From positions 1 to 64,000 of the forward strand of contig JAAWCS010000068.1 in the NCBI GenBank assembly GCA_022793375.1: DNA of 64,000 nucleotides. The letters are read 5' to 3'. A program made the translations under genes and the position numbers. The stretch comes from Lachnospiraceae bacterium (GTDB lineage: Bacteria; Bacillota; Clostridia; Lachnospirales; Lachnospiraceae). The notes under the pieces were generated by a model. That model was given only the letters and a program-made list of their open reading frames with translations, was not told the DNA's origin and searched no databases. Position 1 is the first letter of the stretch; every line of letters begins with the position of its first letter. This document shows, piece by piece, positions 14,526 to 23,941 of the stretch.

Positions 14526-16994
14526 TTATTCTCCGCTCATATCGACCGTAACCTTCTCCAGGCCCCAGATATCGTCCACATACTGCTGGATCGTGCGATC
14601 CGACGTAAACTTCCCGGAATGGGCCACATTCAAAATCGCCGCCTTCGCCCACCATTCCTGGTCGCGGTACGCCGCATCCACACGCTGCTGTGCCTCTGCA
14701 TACGCGCGGAAATCCTTCAGGATAAAGTAGCAGTCGGGCCGCCCGCCGCCCCAGCTGTTCAACAACGATTCGTACAGCTCGCGGAACATCTCCCCGTTGC
14801 CGTTTGAGAACGTACCGTCGATCATCTGGTTCAGCACCTTGCGCACGTCGGCGTCATGGTTGTAAATCTCCATCGGATAATAGCCGCCGTTGTGCTCAAA
14901 GGCGATTACCTCGTCAGAGGACAGGCCGAAGATAAAGGCGTTCTCCTCGCCGACCTCCTCGACGATCTCCACATTCGCGCCGTCCATCGTGCCCAGCGTA
15001 ATCGCGCCGTTTAACATGAACTTCATGTTGCCGGTACCGGAAGCTTCCTTGCTGGCCGTCGAAATCTGCTCGCTTACGTCGCTGGCCGCAAAAATGATCT
15101 CGGCGTTCGACACCCGGTAATCCTCGATAAAGACAACCTTGATCCGGTCGTTGACCTGCGGATCGTTATTGATTACGTCGGCTACCGCGTTAATCAGCTT
15201 AATCGTCAGCTTCGCGCGGCGATAGCCGGCGGCCGCCTTGGCGCCAAAGATAAAGGTACGGGGAACCATGTCAAGCTCCGGGTTCTCCTTGATCTTATTG
15301 TACAGATACATGACATGCATGATATTCATCAGCTGGCGCTTGTACTCGTGAAGGCGTTTGACCTGCACGTCGAAAATGGAATCAGGGTTTACCTCGATGC
15401 CGTTGTGCTCCTTGATATACGCGGCCAGACGCAGCTTGTTCTGGCGTTTGATCTGGCGGAACTCCTCGCGGCAGGCCGCGTCGTCGGCCAGAGGAACCAG
15501 CTTTTCGATCTGCGGCAGGTCGGTAATCCAACCGTCGCCGATCTTTTCCGTCACCCAGTTTGCCAGCAGGGGGTTGCCGTGAAGCAGGAAACGCCGCTGG
15601 GTAATGCCGTTGGTCTTGTTGTTGAATTTCTCCGGCATCATCTCATAGAAGGAACGCAGCTCCTGGTTCTTGAGGATTTCGGTATGCAGACGCGCCACGC
15701 CGTTGACCGAATGGCTGCCCACGATCGCCAGATAAGCCATCCGTACCTGGCCGTTGTAGAGGATCGCCATCTTTTCCAGCTTATCCTCGTCCCCGGGGTA
15801 ACGGATCTGAATCTCCAGCTCAAAGCGGCGGTTAATCTCGTTTACAATCTGGTAAATACGCGGCAGCAGACGGGAGAACAAATCGATCGGCCATTTCTCC
15901 AGGGCTTCCGCCATGATCGTATGGTTGGTGTAGGCGCAGGTCTTTCTGGTGATATCCCAGGCCTCTTCCCAGTCAAGCCCCTCCTCATCGATCAGCACGC
16001 GCATCAGTTCCGGTACCGCAACGGCCGGATGCGTGTCGTTTAGCTGGAAGCAGACCTTCTCATACAGCTTGTGCACGTCGCCGTCGTGCAGGTTTTTATA
16101 ACGGCCCACCGCCGCGCGGACGCTGGCCGAAATGAAGAAATACTGCTGCTTTAAGCGCAGCTCCTTGCCTGCGTAATGGTTGTCGTTCGGATAAAGGACT
16201 TCTACGATCGTCTTTGCCAGGTTTTCCTGCTCGACCGCCTGGTGATAATCGCCGCGGTCAAAGGACTCCAGACAGAACGTCGTCACCGGCTCCGCATCCC
16301 AGATGCGCAGCGTGTTGATCACATTGTTGCCGTAGCCGATCACCGGCAGGTCGTAGGGTACGGCCAGAACCGACTCGTATCCCTCGTGAATATAGCGGTA
16401 GCTGCCGTCGGCCTGGCGCTCGGAGCGGATATGTCCGCCGAACTTCACCTCATAAGTATATTCCTCGCGGCGCATCTCAAACGGATTGCCGTATTTTAAC
16501 CAATTATCCGGCACCTCCACCTGATAGCCGTCGCGGATCTCCTGCTTGAACATCCCATATTTGTAACGGATGCCGCAGCCATAGGCCGGATATCCCAGCG
16601 TAGCCAGGGAATCCAAGAAGCAGGCCGCCAGACGGCCCAGGCCGCCGTTGCCAAGCGCGTAGTCGCGCTCCTGATCCTCGATCACGTTCAGGTCGAGCCC
16701 CAGCTCCTCAAGCGCCTCCTTGACGCCCTCGTAAGCGCCCATGTTGATCAGGTTGTTGCCCAGGGCGCGCCCCATCAAAAACTCCATGGACATGTAATAG
16801 ACAATCTTGGAATCATTCTCGCAGAACGCCTTGTGCGTCGCGATCCACTCATCGACGATCTCCTCCTTGATCGTCGAGCACACTGCCTGGAAAACCTGCT
16901 GCGGCGTCGCCTCCTGGATGCTCTTGCGGCACAGCGCCTTCACCTTCAGCGCTACCTGCTGTTTGAAATTTTCCTTGTCAAATGTCTGTGTCAT
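14526..16994 (-). CDS. glgP: Glycogen/maltodextrin phosphorylase
   Basis: 822 residues, full-length GT35 phosphorylase. It releases glucose 1-phosphate from glycogen or maltodextrin ends using pyridoxal phosphate. The PLP Lys is in EASGTGNMKFMLNGA; the N-terminal catalytic half shows LGNGGLGRLAACFLDSLATLGYPAYGCGIRY. It starts 32 bp after the ileS stop with an AGAAAGGTAGG site and no obvious promoter of its own, so it is probably co-transcribed with ileS, an unusual partner for a storage-polymer enzyme. A clear terminator follows. No other glycogen genes are in the window. Confidence 0.96.
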   Translation of the reverse strand: MTQTFDKENFKQQVALKVKALCRKSIQEATPQQVFQAVCSTIKEEIVDEWIATHKAFCENDSKIVYYMSMEFLMGRALGNNLINMGAYEGVKEALEELGLDLNVIEDQERDYALGNGGLGRLAACFLDSLATLGYPAYGCGIRYKYGMFKQEIRDGYQVEVPDNWLKYGNPFEMRREEYTYEVKFGGHIRSERQADGSYRYIHEGYESVLAVPYDLPVIGYGNNVINTLRIWDAEPVTTFCLESFDRGDYHQAVEQENLAKTIVEVLYPNDNHYAGKELRLKQQYFFISASVRAAVGRYKNLHDGDVHKLYEKVCFQLNDTHPAVAVPELMRVLIDEEGLDWEEAWDITRKTCAYTNHTIMAEALEKWPIDLFSRLLPRIYQIVNEINRRFELEIQIRYPGDEDKLEKMAILYNGQVRMAYLAIVGSHSVNGVARLHTEILKNQELRSFYEMMPEKFNNKTNGITQRRFLLHGNPLLANWVTEKIGDGWITDLPQIEKLVPLADDAACREEFRQIKRQNKLRLAAYIKEHNGIEVNPDSIFDVQVKRLHEYKRQLMNIMHVMYLYNKIKENPELDMVPRTFIFGAKAAAGYRRAKLTIKLINAVADVINNDPQVNDRIKVVFIEDYRVSNAEIIFAASDVSEQISTASKEASGTGNMKFMLNGAITLGTMDGANVEIVEEVGEENAFIFGLSSDEVIAFEHNGGYYPMEIYNHDADVRKVLNQMIDGTFSNGNGEMFRELYESLLNSWGGGRPDCYFILKDFRAYAEAQQRVDAAYRDQEWWAKAAILNVAHSGKFTSDRTIQQYVDDIWGLEKVTVDMSGE

Positions 16995-17026
16995 GTCATA
17001 CCTACCTTTCTGTTTCGATTTGCGGA

Positions 17027-20000
17027 TTACAGCTTCTCCACACCTAACATCGTTTTTTCACCGTTGATATTCCATTCTTTCACATAGCCGGCGGTCTGCC
17101 CGGTTACAATCCGCTCGGCCAGCACTTCCGAACAAATCTCGGCCGCATTCTCCGTAAGCAGCGCGGCAATCGCCTCGTTGTCCGCCTGATACACCAGGAT
17201 ATGATCCATCACTTCAAAGCCGGCCTCCTTGCGCATCGTCTGCACCTTGCTTACCACCTCGCGGATCATGCCTTCCTTCAAAAGCTCCGGCGTTAAGTTC
17301 GTATCCAGCACTACCGTCAGCTCTTTTTCACTCTCGGAGACAAAACCAGCCACCTGCGCCGCGTCGATCAGCACGTCGTCCTTCGTAAGCGCCACGCTCT
17401 GGCCGTCCAGTTCAAACGTCAGCTCGCCGCTCTCGTTCAGCGCGTCCATGGCCGCGTTGCCGTCTACCTGCGCCAGATACGCGCGGATCCCGTTTAACAG
17501 CTTGCCGTATTTCGGCCCCAGCGTGCGCATCTGCGGTTTGAAAGAATACGAGGTAAAAGCCCGCACATCGTCGGTAAATTCCACTGCTTTTATATTCAGC
17601 TCCTCCTCGACGATCTCCTGGTAGTAACGCCCCAATGCCGGCGCGCCCTTTACAAACATGCGCCCGATCGGCTGGCGGTTCTTGATATTGGCCGTATTGC
17701 GGCAGGCCCGGCCGAGGACAACGATGCGCAGCACCTCGTCCATGTCCGCTTCCAGCTTCCCGTCGATCCATTCTTCCCGCACCTCCGGGAAATCGCACAA
17801 ATGCACGCTCTCGGGCGCGGCCGCATCCACGCTGCACACCAGGTTGCGGTAAATGCTCTCCGCCATAAAGGGGATCATCGGCGCGGCCGCCTTGGCCGTC
17901 GTCACCAGCGCCGTATAGAGCGTCATATAGGCGTTCACCTTATCCGGCTCCATTCCTCCGGCCCAGAAACGCTCCCGGCAGCGACGTACATACCAATTGC
18001 TCATATCCTCGACAAAGGACTGCAGCGCGCGGGCCGCCTCCGGGATCCGATAATTCTCCAGATCGGCGTCCACGTCCTTTACCATGGTGTTTAATTTGGA
18101 CAAGAGCCATTTGTCCATTACAGAACAGCTCTCATAGTTAAGAGTATACTTTGTCGCGTCAAAACTGTCAATATTTGCATAAAGCACAAAGAACGCATAG
18201 GTGTTCCACAGCGTGCCCATAAACTTACGCTGCCCTTCCACGACCGCGTCGCCGTGGAAACGGTTCGGCAGCCACGGCGCGCTGTTGATATAGAAATACC
18301 AGCGGATGGCGTCCGCCCCATAGACCGCCAGGGATTCAAACGGATCGACCGCGTTGCCCTTTGACTTGCTCATCTTCTGGCCGTCCTTATCCTGCACATG
18401 CCCCAGCACGATGACGTTCTCATAGGGCGCCTGGTTGAACAAAAGCGTGGAAATCGCCAGCAGCGAATAGAACCAGCCGCGGGTCTGATCGACCGCCTCC
18501 GAGATAAACTGCGCCGGGAACTGTTCTTTAAACAGCTGCTGATTCTCAAACGGATAATGATGCTGGGCAAACGGCATCGAGCCCGAATCAAACCAGCAGT
18601 CGATCACCTCCGGTACCCGATGCATCGGCTTGCCGCAGTGCGGGCAGGGGATCGTCACCTCGTCGATAAAAGGACGGTGCAGTTCGATATCGGCCGGGCA
18701 ATCCTTTGACAGGCTTTTCAGCTCTTCGATGCCGCCCACCGACAGCTGCTGGCCGCACTCGCACTCCCAGATATTTAAGGGGGTGCCCCAGTAGCGGTTG
18801 CGGCTGATTGCCCAGTCCTGGACATTCTCCAGCCAGTCGCCGAAACGGCCCTTGCCGATACTTTCAGGGATCCAATGGATCGTATTGTTGTTGCGGATCA
18901 GGTCGTCGCGCACGGCCGTCATCTTGATATACCAGGATTCCCTGGCGTAATAAATGAGCGGCGTGTCGCAGCGCCAGCAGTGCGGATAGCTATGCTCAAA
19001 TTTGGGCGCGTCGAACAAAAGGCCGGCTTTGTCAAGCGCTTCCAGTACCATCGGATCGGCTTTTTTGACAAACACGCCGGCAAACGGCGTCTCGGCCGTC
19101 ATATTACCGGCTCCGTCCACCAGCTGCACAAACGGCAGATCGTACCGGCGGCCCACCTGCGCATCGTCCTCACCAAAGGCCGGCGCAATATGAACGACGC
19201 CGGTGCCGTCCGTGAGGGTAACATAATGGTCGCAGACAACATAAAACGCCTTCTTGTGCTGCTTTTCGCAGGTCGCCACGGCACAGTCAAACAAAGGCTC
19301 GTACTCCTTGTATTCCAGCTCCTTGCCTGTGTACCGCTCCAGCACCTGGTACGCCGGCGTACCTGCCTGCGCATCCGCCAGCTTTCCCAGCACCGTATCC
19401 AGCAACGCCTCCGCCATATAATAGGTACAGCCGTCGGCCGCTTTTACCTTTGCATACGTCTCGTCCGGGTTTACACACAGCGCCACGTTGGACGGCAGCG
19501 TCCACGGGGTCGTCGTCCATGCCAGAATATAGGCCTCCTCGCCCTTCACTTTGAAACGGGCCACGGCCGAGCGCTCTTTTACGTCCTTATAACCCTGGGC
19601 CACTTCCTGGCTGGAAAGCGGCGTACCGCAGCGCGGGCAGTAGGGCACGATCTTAAAGCCCTTGTACAAAAGGCCCTTTTCCCAGATCTGCTTTAATGCC
19701 CACCACTCGGACTCGATGTAATCGTTCTCATACGTCACATACGGATGGTCCATATCGGCCCAGAAGCCGACCGTTCCCGAAAAATCCTCCCACATGCCTT
19801 TATATTTCCACACGCTTTCCTTGCAGTGGGCGATAAACGGCTCCAGGCCGTACTCCTCGATCTTATCCTTGCCGGAGAGGCCCAGAAGCTTCTCCACCTC
19901 CACCTCCACCGGCAGGCCATGGGTGTCCCAGCCGGCCTTGCGCGGCACCTTGTACCCCTTCATGGTGCGGTAACGGGGGATCATATCCTTGATTACGCGC

Positions 20001-20182
20001 GTTAAGACATGGCCGATGTGCGGCTTGCCGTTGGCGGTCGGCGGTCCGTCGTAGAACATATAGGTCGGGCTGCCCTCCCGTTTCTCGATACTTTTCTCGA
20101 AGATACGGTTCTCCTTCCAGAATTTCTCCACTTCTTTCTCTCTGTCCACAAATTTCAAGTCGGTTGAAACCTTGTCGTACAT
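17027..20182 (-). CDS. ileS: Isoleucyl-tRNA synthetase
   Basis: 1051 residues. The class I signatures are PHIGHV (HIGH) near residue 60 and KMSKSKGNAV (KMSKS) near 600; the editing domain lies between (WTTTPWTLPSN). Length and anticodon-binding end fit the longer, eukaryote-like IleS type that is common in clostridia and often mupirocin-resistant (family knowledge, not shown here). I start at ATG 20182 (MYDKVSTD) because AGGAGG lies 6 bp upstream; the open frame to 20197 would include that site. An isoleucine T-box leader controls it, and a further hairpin motif lies between T-box terminator and start. Confidence 0.97.
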   Translation of the reverse strand: MYDKVSTDLKFVDREKEVEKFWKENRIFEKSIEKREGSPTYMFYDGPPTANGKPHIGHVLTRVIKDMIPRYRTMKGYKVPRKAGWDTHGLPVEVEVEKLLGLSGKDKIEEYGLEPFIAHCKESVWKYKGMWEDFSGTVGFWADMDHPYVTYENDYIESEWWALKQIWEKGLLYKGFKIVPYCPRCGTPLSSQEVAQGYKDVKERSAVARFKVKGEEAYILAWTTTPWTLPSNVALCVNPDETYAKVKAADGCTYYMAEALLDTVLGKLADAQAGTPAYQVLERYTGKELEYKEYEPLFDCAVATCEKQHKKAFYVVCDHYVTLTDGTGVVHIAPAFGEDDAQVGRRYDLPFVQLVDGAGNMTAETPFAGVFVKKADPMVLEALDKAGLLFDAPKFEHSYPHCWRCDTPLIYYARESWYIKMTAVRDDLIRNNNTIHWIPESIGKGRFGDWLENVQDWAISRNRYWGTPLNIWECECGQQLSVGGIEELKSLSKDCPADIELHRPFIDEVTIPCPHCGKPMHRVPEVIDCWFDSGSMPFAQHHYPFENQQLFKEQFPAQFISEAVDQTRGWFYSLLAISTLLFNQAPYENVIVLGHVQDKDGQKMSKSKGNAVDPFESLAVYGADAIRWYFYINSAPWLPNRFHGDAVVEGQRKFMGTLWNTYAFFVLYANIDSFDATKYTLNYESCSVMDKWLLSKLNTMVKDVDADLENYRIPEAARALQSFVEDMSNWYVRRCRERFWAGGMEPDKVNAYMTLYTALVTTAKAAAPMIPFMAESIYRNLVCSVDAAAPESVHLCDFPEVREEWIDGKLEADMDEVLRIVVLGRACRNTANIKNRQPIGRMFVKGAPALGRYYQEIVEEELNIKAVEFTDDVRAFTSYSFKPQMRTLGPKYGKLLNGIRAYLAQVDGNAAMDALNESGELTFELDGQSVALTKDDVLIDAAQVAGFVSESEKELTVVLDTNLTPELLKEGMIREVVSKVQTMRKEAGFEVMDHILVYQADNEAIAALLTENAAEICSEVLAERIVTGQTAGYVKEWNINGEKTMLGVEKL

Positions 20183-20206
20183 TGCGTACCTCCTCATTTT
20201 CCTTGC

Positions 20207-20250
20207 TTCTGCCCGTGTTTCCCGGGTATCGCCGGATACCCTTATGGTAC
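20207..20250 (-). ncRNA. Two-hairpin leader motif, copy before ileS
   Basis: On the minus strand GTACC-AUAAG-GGUAU (hairpin 1) and UACCC-GGGAAACAC-GGGCA (hairpin 2, one mismatch) lie between the T-box terminator and the ileS ribosome site. About three quarters of the 48 positions match copies at 49186-49228 and 39208-39405. Function is unknown. Confidence 0.5.
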
Positions 20251-20265
20251 TTCGATGACAGATAA

Positions 20266-20525
20266 GAAAAGCCTCCGCCCCAAACAGGACGAAGGCCGCG
20301 CTTCGCTATACCACCTATCTGCATCATACTTAGCCAATGGCTGCATATCTGCTCCCGAATAACGGCGGGATACCGTCTGAGCCTACCGGGCCGGCCGGCC
20401 GTTCGGTCAGAAACTCGGGAGTGATTTTCGGACCCTCTCCCCGCTGCACCGGTCTCACACCGCCACCGGCTCGCTTGTGCGCCAGGAAAGCCTACTGTCT
20501 CCTTCACAGTCTTTTTTCTATACAC
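20266..20525 (-). ncRNA. T-box leader, isoleucine specifier
   Basis: The minus-strand leader shows the stem I distal pattern GGTGGCGGTGTGAGACC, then GAAAATCACTCCCGAG, the usual specifier-loop context, which places an ATC (Ile) codon at 20423-20425. The T-box sequence itself is AGGTGGTATAGCGAAG (about 20301-20316), a variant of AGGGTGGNACCGCG. A terminator stem (arms 20287-20296 and 20271-20280) with TTTTC follows. Uncharged tRNA-Ile should stabilise the antiterminator and raise ileS (and glgP) expression. Confidence 0.88.
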
Positions 20526-20531
20526 CGCTTT

Positions 20532-20561
20532 ATTATAAGCGGGGAGCCTGCCGACTGTCAA
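20532..20561 (-). promoter_or_regulatory. Promoter of the T-box/ileS transcript
   Basis: On the minus strand TTGACA (20556-20561), 18 bp, TATAAT (20532-20537): both boxes are perfect consensus. Confidence 0.88.
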
Positions 20562-20632
20562 GAGGTTCCACGGAAAATTTTCAGGCCGCGCCTGTATCCA
20601 GGGGCAGAAACGGATCGCGCACAAAGCGCCGT

Positions 20633-22042
20633 TTAGCGCAGTTTTTCCAATAGCGCCTCCACCTCTTCATACTCCGTTCCCTTGTAGACAAGGGTTTCCA
20701 GGCGCCGGCAGCCTTTAAAGGCCTCCGCATCCACGTATTCTACCGCTGAAGGAATCGTAATCTCTTTCAGACGGCCGCAGCCGGCAAAGGCTTCCAGTTC
20801 AATGCTCTCTATGGTTTTGGGCAGCGTGACTTCCCTGAGCGCGCTGCAGTCGCGGAACACGCCATACGAGATCAGCTCCACCCCGGAGGGTACCTGGATC
20901 GAGGTCAACGAGCTGCAGCCCGCAAACGCCTCGCTGTCCAGCGTTTCCAGTTTTGAAGGCATACCGATGCTTTCCAGCGCCGTACAGCCGGAAAACGCGC
21001 CCAGGCCGATGTATATAATGCTCTCCGGCAGCTGGAGGCTTGTCAGGCTGGTACAGTTTAAGAAGCAATATTCGTCAATATGGGTCGAACCGCTCTTCAG
21101 CGTCACTTTGGCAAGGCTCGTGCAGTTGGCAAAGGCCCCGGCCGTAATGTCGATCACCGAACCGGGAATCGTAATCTCCGTAAGCGACGTACAGCAGGAA
21201 AAACTGTTGTAGCCAAAGGTTTTGATGTTGCGCCCAAAGGTCAATGTTTCCAATCCGCTGCAGCCCGCAAACACGCTGTCGTCAATCGCCCGCACACTGT
21301 TTGGCAGTTTCATCTGCGTAAGTCCCGTACAATCCTCAAAGGCAGACATGTAAATTGTCTCCGGTCCCGGCAGGATCGTCACCTCCCGCAGATTGGCGCA
21401 GCCGGCAAACGCGCCGTAGCCGATCCCCTCCACGGGATCGTCGCCCACGCTTCCGGGCAGCGTCAGCTTACGGGCGGTCGGCGCATCGGGATGTCCGCGC
21501 AAAATCCCCTCAAAAAACCACTCTTCCGTAAAGAAATCCGGGTCCCCGTCCCGGCAGCCCTCCTCCAGACAGATTCCGCTCTGCGGATCGTATTCGTGAT
21601 GGCCGGCCGCGATCCGGCGTACTTCCACATGCCCGCATTCCCGGCAAGTCCTCTCGCGGGTCCCGGCCTGCCACTTCGTCGCTTTTTCGGTGATCGTCCA
21701 TTCGCCGTATGTGTGGAGGTGATCCGGTTCCCCGCTTTCCGTCTCCAGCTCCCTCCAGTCCGCTTCCCCGCCGTCGCCTTCCTCCGTCGTCCTTCCTTCC
21801 TTCTCCGCCGTTTCTGTGGGCAGGACCGCGGCTGTTTCCTGCGGCGAACTCTCTGCCGGCTCATTGCGCACGCTCTCCTGGCTGCCGGTCCCGGCCGCCG
21901 TCCCCGCATCGGCAAACGCACAGCCGGCTGTCAGCGCTGCGGCTGCCAAAACAGCCGCAAAAATCCCTCTCCCCCACGTTTTTTTCCGCCGGCGGTTTTG
22001 ACTTTCGTTTCTCTCTTTGCAAAAACGATGCTCCTTCATCAT
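20633..22042 (-). CDS. Leucine-rich-repeat (BspA-like, LRR_5) lipoprotein
   Basis: 469 residues. A signal peptide ends in a lipobox (ALTAGC, Cys41), followed by a Thr/Glu/Ser-rich linker to about 105. A small Cys-containing segment (ERTCRECGHVEVRRI...GHHEYD) precedes LRR_5 repeats from about 180 to the end (units like FAGCSGLETLTFGRNIKTFGYNSFSCCTSLTEITIPGSV). Proteins of this type are anchored outside the membrane and are thought to bind host or microbial surfaces; the exact ligand is unknown. An AAAGGAG site precedes the ATG. It is monocistronic from the promoter at 22150-22178. Confidence 0.88.
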   Translation of the reverse strand: MMKEHRFCKERNESQNRRRKKTWGRGIFAAVLAAAALTAGCAFADAGTAAGTGSQESVRNEPAESSPQETAAVLPTETAEKEGRTTEEGDGGEADWRELETESGEPDHLHTYGEWTITEKATKWQAGTRERTCRECGHVEVRRIAAGHHEYDPQSGICLEEGCRDGDPDFFTEEWFFEGILRGHPDAPTARKLTLPGSVGDDPVEGIGYGAFAGCANLREVTILPGPETIYMSAFEDCTGLTQMKLPNSVRAIDDSVFAGCSGLETLTFGRNIKTFGYNSFSCCTSLTEITIPGSVIDITAGAFANCTSLAKVTLKSGSTHIDEYCFLNCTSLTSLQLPESIIYIGLGAFSGCTALESIGMPSKLETLDSEAFAGCSSLTSIQVPSGVELISYGVFRDCSALREVTLPKTIESIELEAFAGCGRLKEITIPSAVEYVDAEAFKGCRRLETLVYKGTEYEEVEALLEKLR

Positions 22043-22149
22043 TGGATTAACTCCTTTAACCCTTCTAAAACTGCTTCGCTAAACACATGAGCAGGTTTTT
22101 TAAACATTTGTTTGATTCTGCGCCCGTTTTCCCGGCCGCGCCGTTTTTT

Positions 22150-22178
22150 ATCTTACCACATTCTGTTTCTTTTTACAA
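22150..22178 (-). promoter_or_regulatory. Promoter of the LRR lipoprotein gene
   Basis: On the minus strand TTGTAA (22173-22178), 17 bp, TAAGAT (22150-22155). The leader of about 100 nt to the start shows no recognised riboswitch. Confidence 0.55.
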
Positions 22179-22255
22179 TCGTTGCTTCTTGCCGCATAAA
22201 AGAGCACCGCACAAAAAGACGGGCCGGACGGATTGCAAAATACGGATTTTCACTC

Positions 22256-22283
22256 TTGTACAATCCCGATTTAATGCTATAAT
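22256..22283 (+). promoter_or_regulatory. pncB promoter (extended -10)
   Basis: TTGTAC (22256-22261), 16 bp, TATAAT (22278-22283) with TGC directly before it, an extended -10 that can offset the weak -35. The start codon is 79 bp downstream. Confidence 0.65.
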
Positions 22284-22361
22284 GGGTTTGAGCGAAATGC
22301 ATATGCCGGCCCGCCTGGCAGGCCGCCGCCCTCACTGTCAAAAAATAAGGAGTATACCACT

Positions 22362-23822
22362 ATGAGCGAGAGAAATCTAACCCTACTAACCGATCTGTAT
22401 GAACTGACCATGATGCAGGGATATTTCATGGAGAACTCTGACGAGATCGTGATTTTCGACGCTTTCTACCGCAAAAACCCCAGCGGCAGCGGCTATGCGA
22501 TCGCCTGCGGTCTTGAACAAGTCATCGATTATATCAAAAACCTGCACTTTGGCCCCGAAGAAATCACGTATCTGCGCCGCACCGGTCTTTTTCGGGAAGA
22601 ATTCCTGAATTACCTGGCAAATTTCCGTTTCAGCGGCGATATTTTCGCTATCCCCGAAGGCTCTGTCGTCTTTCCCAAAGAACCCTTAATCAAAGTAATT
22701 GCGCCGATTATGGAGGCGCAGCTCGTGGAAACGGCGATTTTAACGATCATCAACCATCAAAGCCTGATCGCTACCAAAGCCTCGCGCGTTGTCTATGCCG
22801 CCAAGGGCGACGGCGTCATGGAATTCGGCCTGCGCCGCGCGCAGGGTCCCGACGCCGGCATCTACGGCGCGCGGGCTGCCGTGATCGGCGGCTGTATCGG
22901 CACCTCCAACGTACTGACCGGCCAGCTCTTTAACGTGCCGGTGCTGGGAACGCATGCCCACAGCTGGATTATGAGTTTCCCCGATGAGCTGACGGCCTTC
23001 CGCACTTATGCGAAACTCTACCCGACCGCCTGTACGCTGCTCGTGGATACCTACGATACCCTGCGTTCCGGCGTTCCCCATGCCATCCAGGTATTTACCG
23101 AGATGCGCAAAGCCGGCATTCCTCTGACCCATTACGGCATCCGTCTGGACAGCGGCGATCTGGCCTATCTGTCCAAGGAAGCCCGCAAAATGCTGGATGC
23201 GGCCGATTTTACCGACGCCGTGATCGCCGCTTCCAGCGATCTGGATGAAAACCTGATCAACAGCCTCAAAAACCAGGGCGCCGAAATCCACTCCTGGGGC
23301 GTGGGCACAAACCTGATTACCTCCAGCGACTGCCCGTCCTTCGGCGGCGTATACAAGCTGGCCGCTGTCATGGATCCGCAAAGCGGCACTTTCATTCCCA
23401 AAATCAAGTTGTCCGAGAACACGGAGAAAGTCACCAACCCGGGCAACAAAACCGTCTACCGCATTTACGGCAAAGACAACGGCAAAATGATCGCCGATCT
23501 GATTGCCCTGGAACACGAAGCATACGATGCGTCGCACCCGTTGATGCTCTTTGATCCGGTCGATACCTGGAAAAAGACCTATCTAAAGCCCGGTTCCTAC
23601 ACGATCCGCAAGCTTCCCGTGCAGGTCTTTAAAGCCGGGGAATGCGTCTACGACTCGCCGGCCGTCATGGATATCCAGGCCTACTGCCGAAACGAGCTGG
23701 ATACCTTGTGGGACGAGGCCAAGCGTCTCACCAACCCGCACCGCGCCCACATTGATTTATCCAACGAACTGTTCCAGATGAAGAAGCAGCTCTTAGATAC
23801 CATGAGCGCCAATATGGTCTAG
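22362..23822 (+). CDS. pncB: Nicotinate phosphoribosyltransferase
   Basis: 486 residues. It makes nicotinate mononucleotide from nicotinate and PRPP, the entry step of NAD salvage. Typical motifs are LLTDLYELTMMQGYF at the N-terminus, GTHAHSWIMSF, HYGIRLDSGDLAYLSKEAR and a phosphate-binding region SWGVGTNLI. Ribosome site AAGGAG lies 9 bp before the ATG. The gene has its own promoter and is followed by an acyltransferase gene 119 bp downstream on the same strand, probably co-transcribed but functionally unrelated. Confidence 0.95.
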   Translation: MSERNLTLLTDLYELTMMQGYFMENSDEIVIFDAFYRKNPSGSGYAIACGLEQVIDYIKNLHFGPEEITYLRRTGLFREEFLNYLANFRFSGDIFAIPEGSVVFPKEPLIKVIAPIMEAQLVETAILTIINHQSLIATKASRVVYAAKGDGVMEFGLRRAQGPDAGIYGARAAVIGGCIGTSNVLTGQLFNVPVLGTHAHSWIMSFPDELTAFRTYAKLYPTACTLLVDTYDTLRSGVPHAIQVFTEMRKAGIPLTHYGIRLDSGDLAYLSKEARKMLDAADFTDAVIAASSDLDENLINSLKNQGAEIHSWGVGTNLITSSDCPSFGGVYKLAAVMDPQSGTFIPKIKLSENTEKVTNPGNKTVYRIYGKDNGKMIADLIALEHEAYDASHPLMLFDPVDTWKKTYLKPGSYTIRKLPVQVFKAGECVYDSPAVMDIQAYCRNELDTLWDEAKRLTNPHRAHIDLSNELFQMKKQLLDTMSANMV

Positions 23823-23941
23823 CGTGCTGTTTGGATTATAGCCGGCGAAACTGCGCAGGATATATTTTCAAGAGCCATCGCCATATGACCTTGTATACGC
23901 CGTTTCGACGGCGCATCGTCCAAATAGGAAAGGGAACCCGT

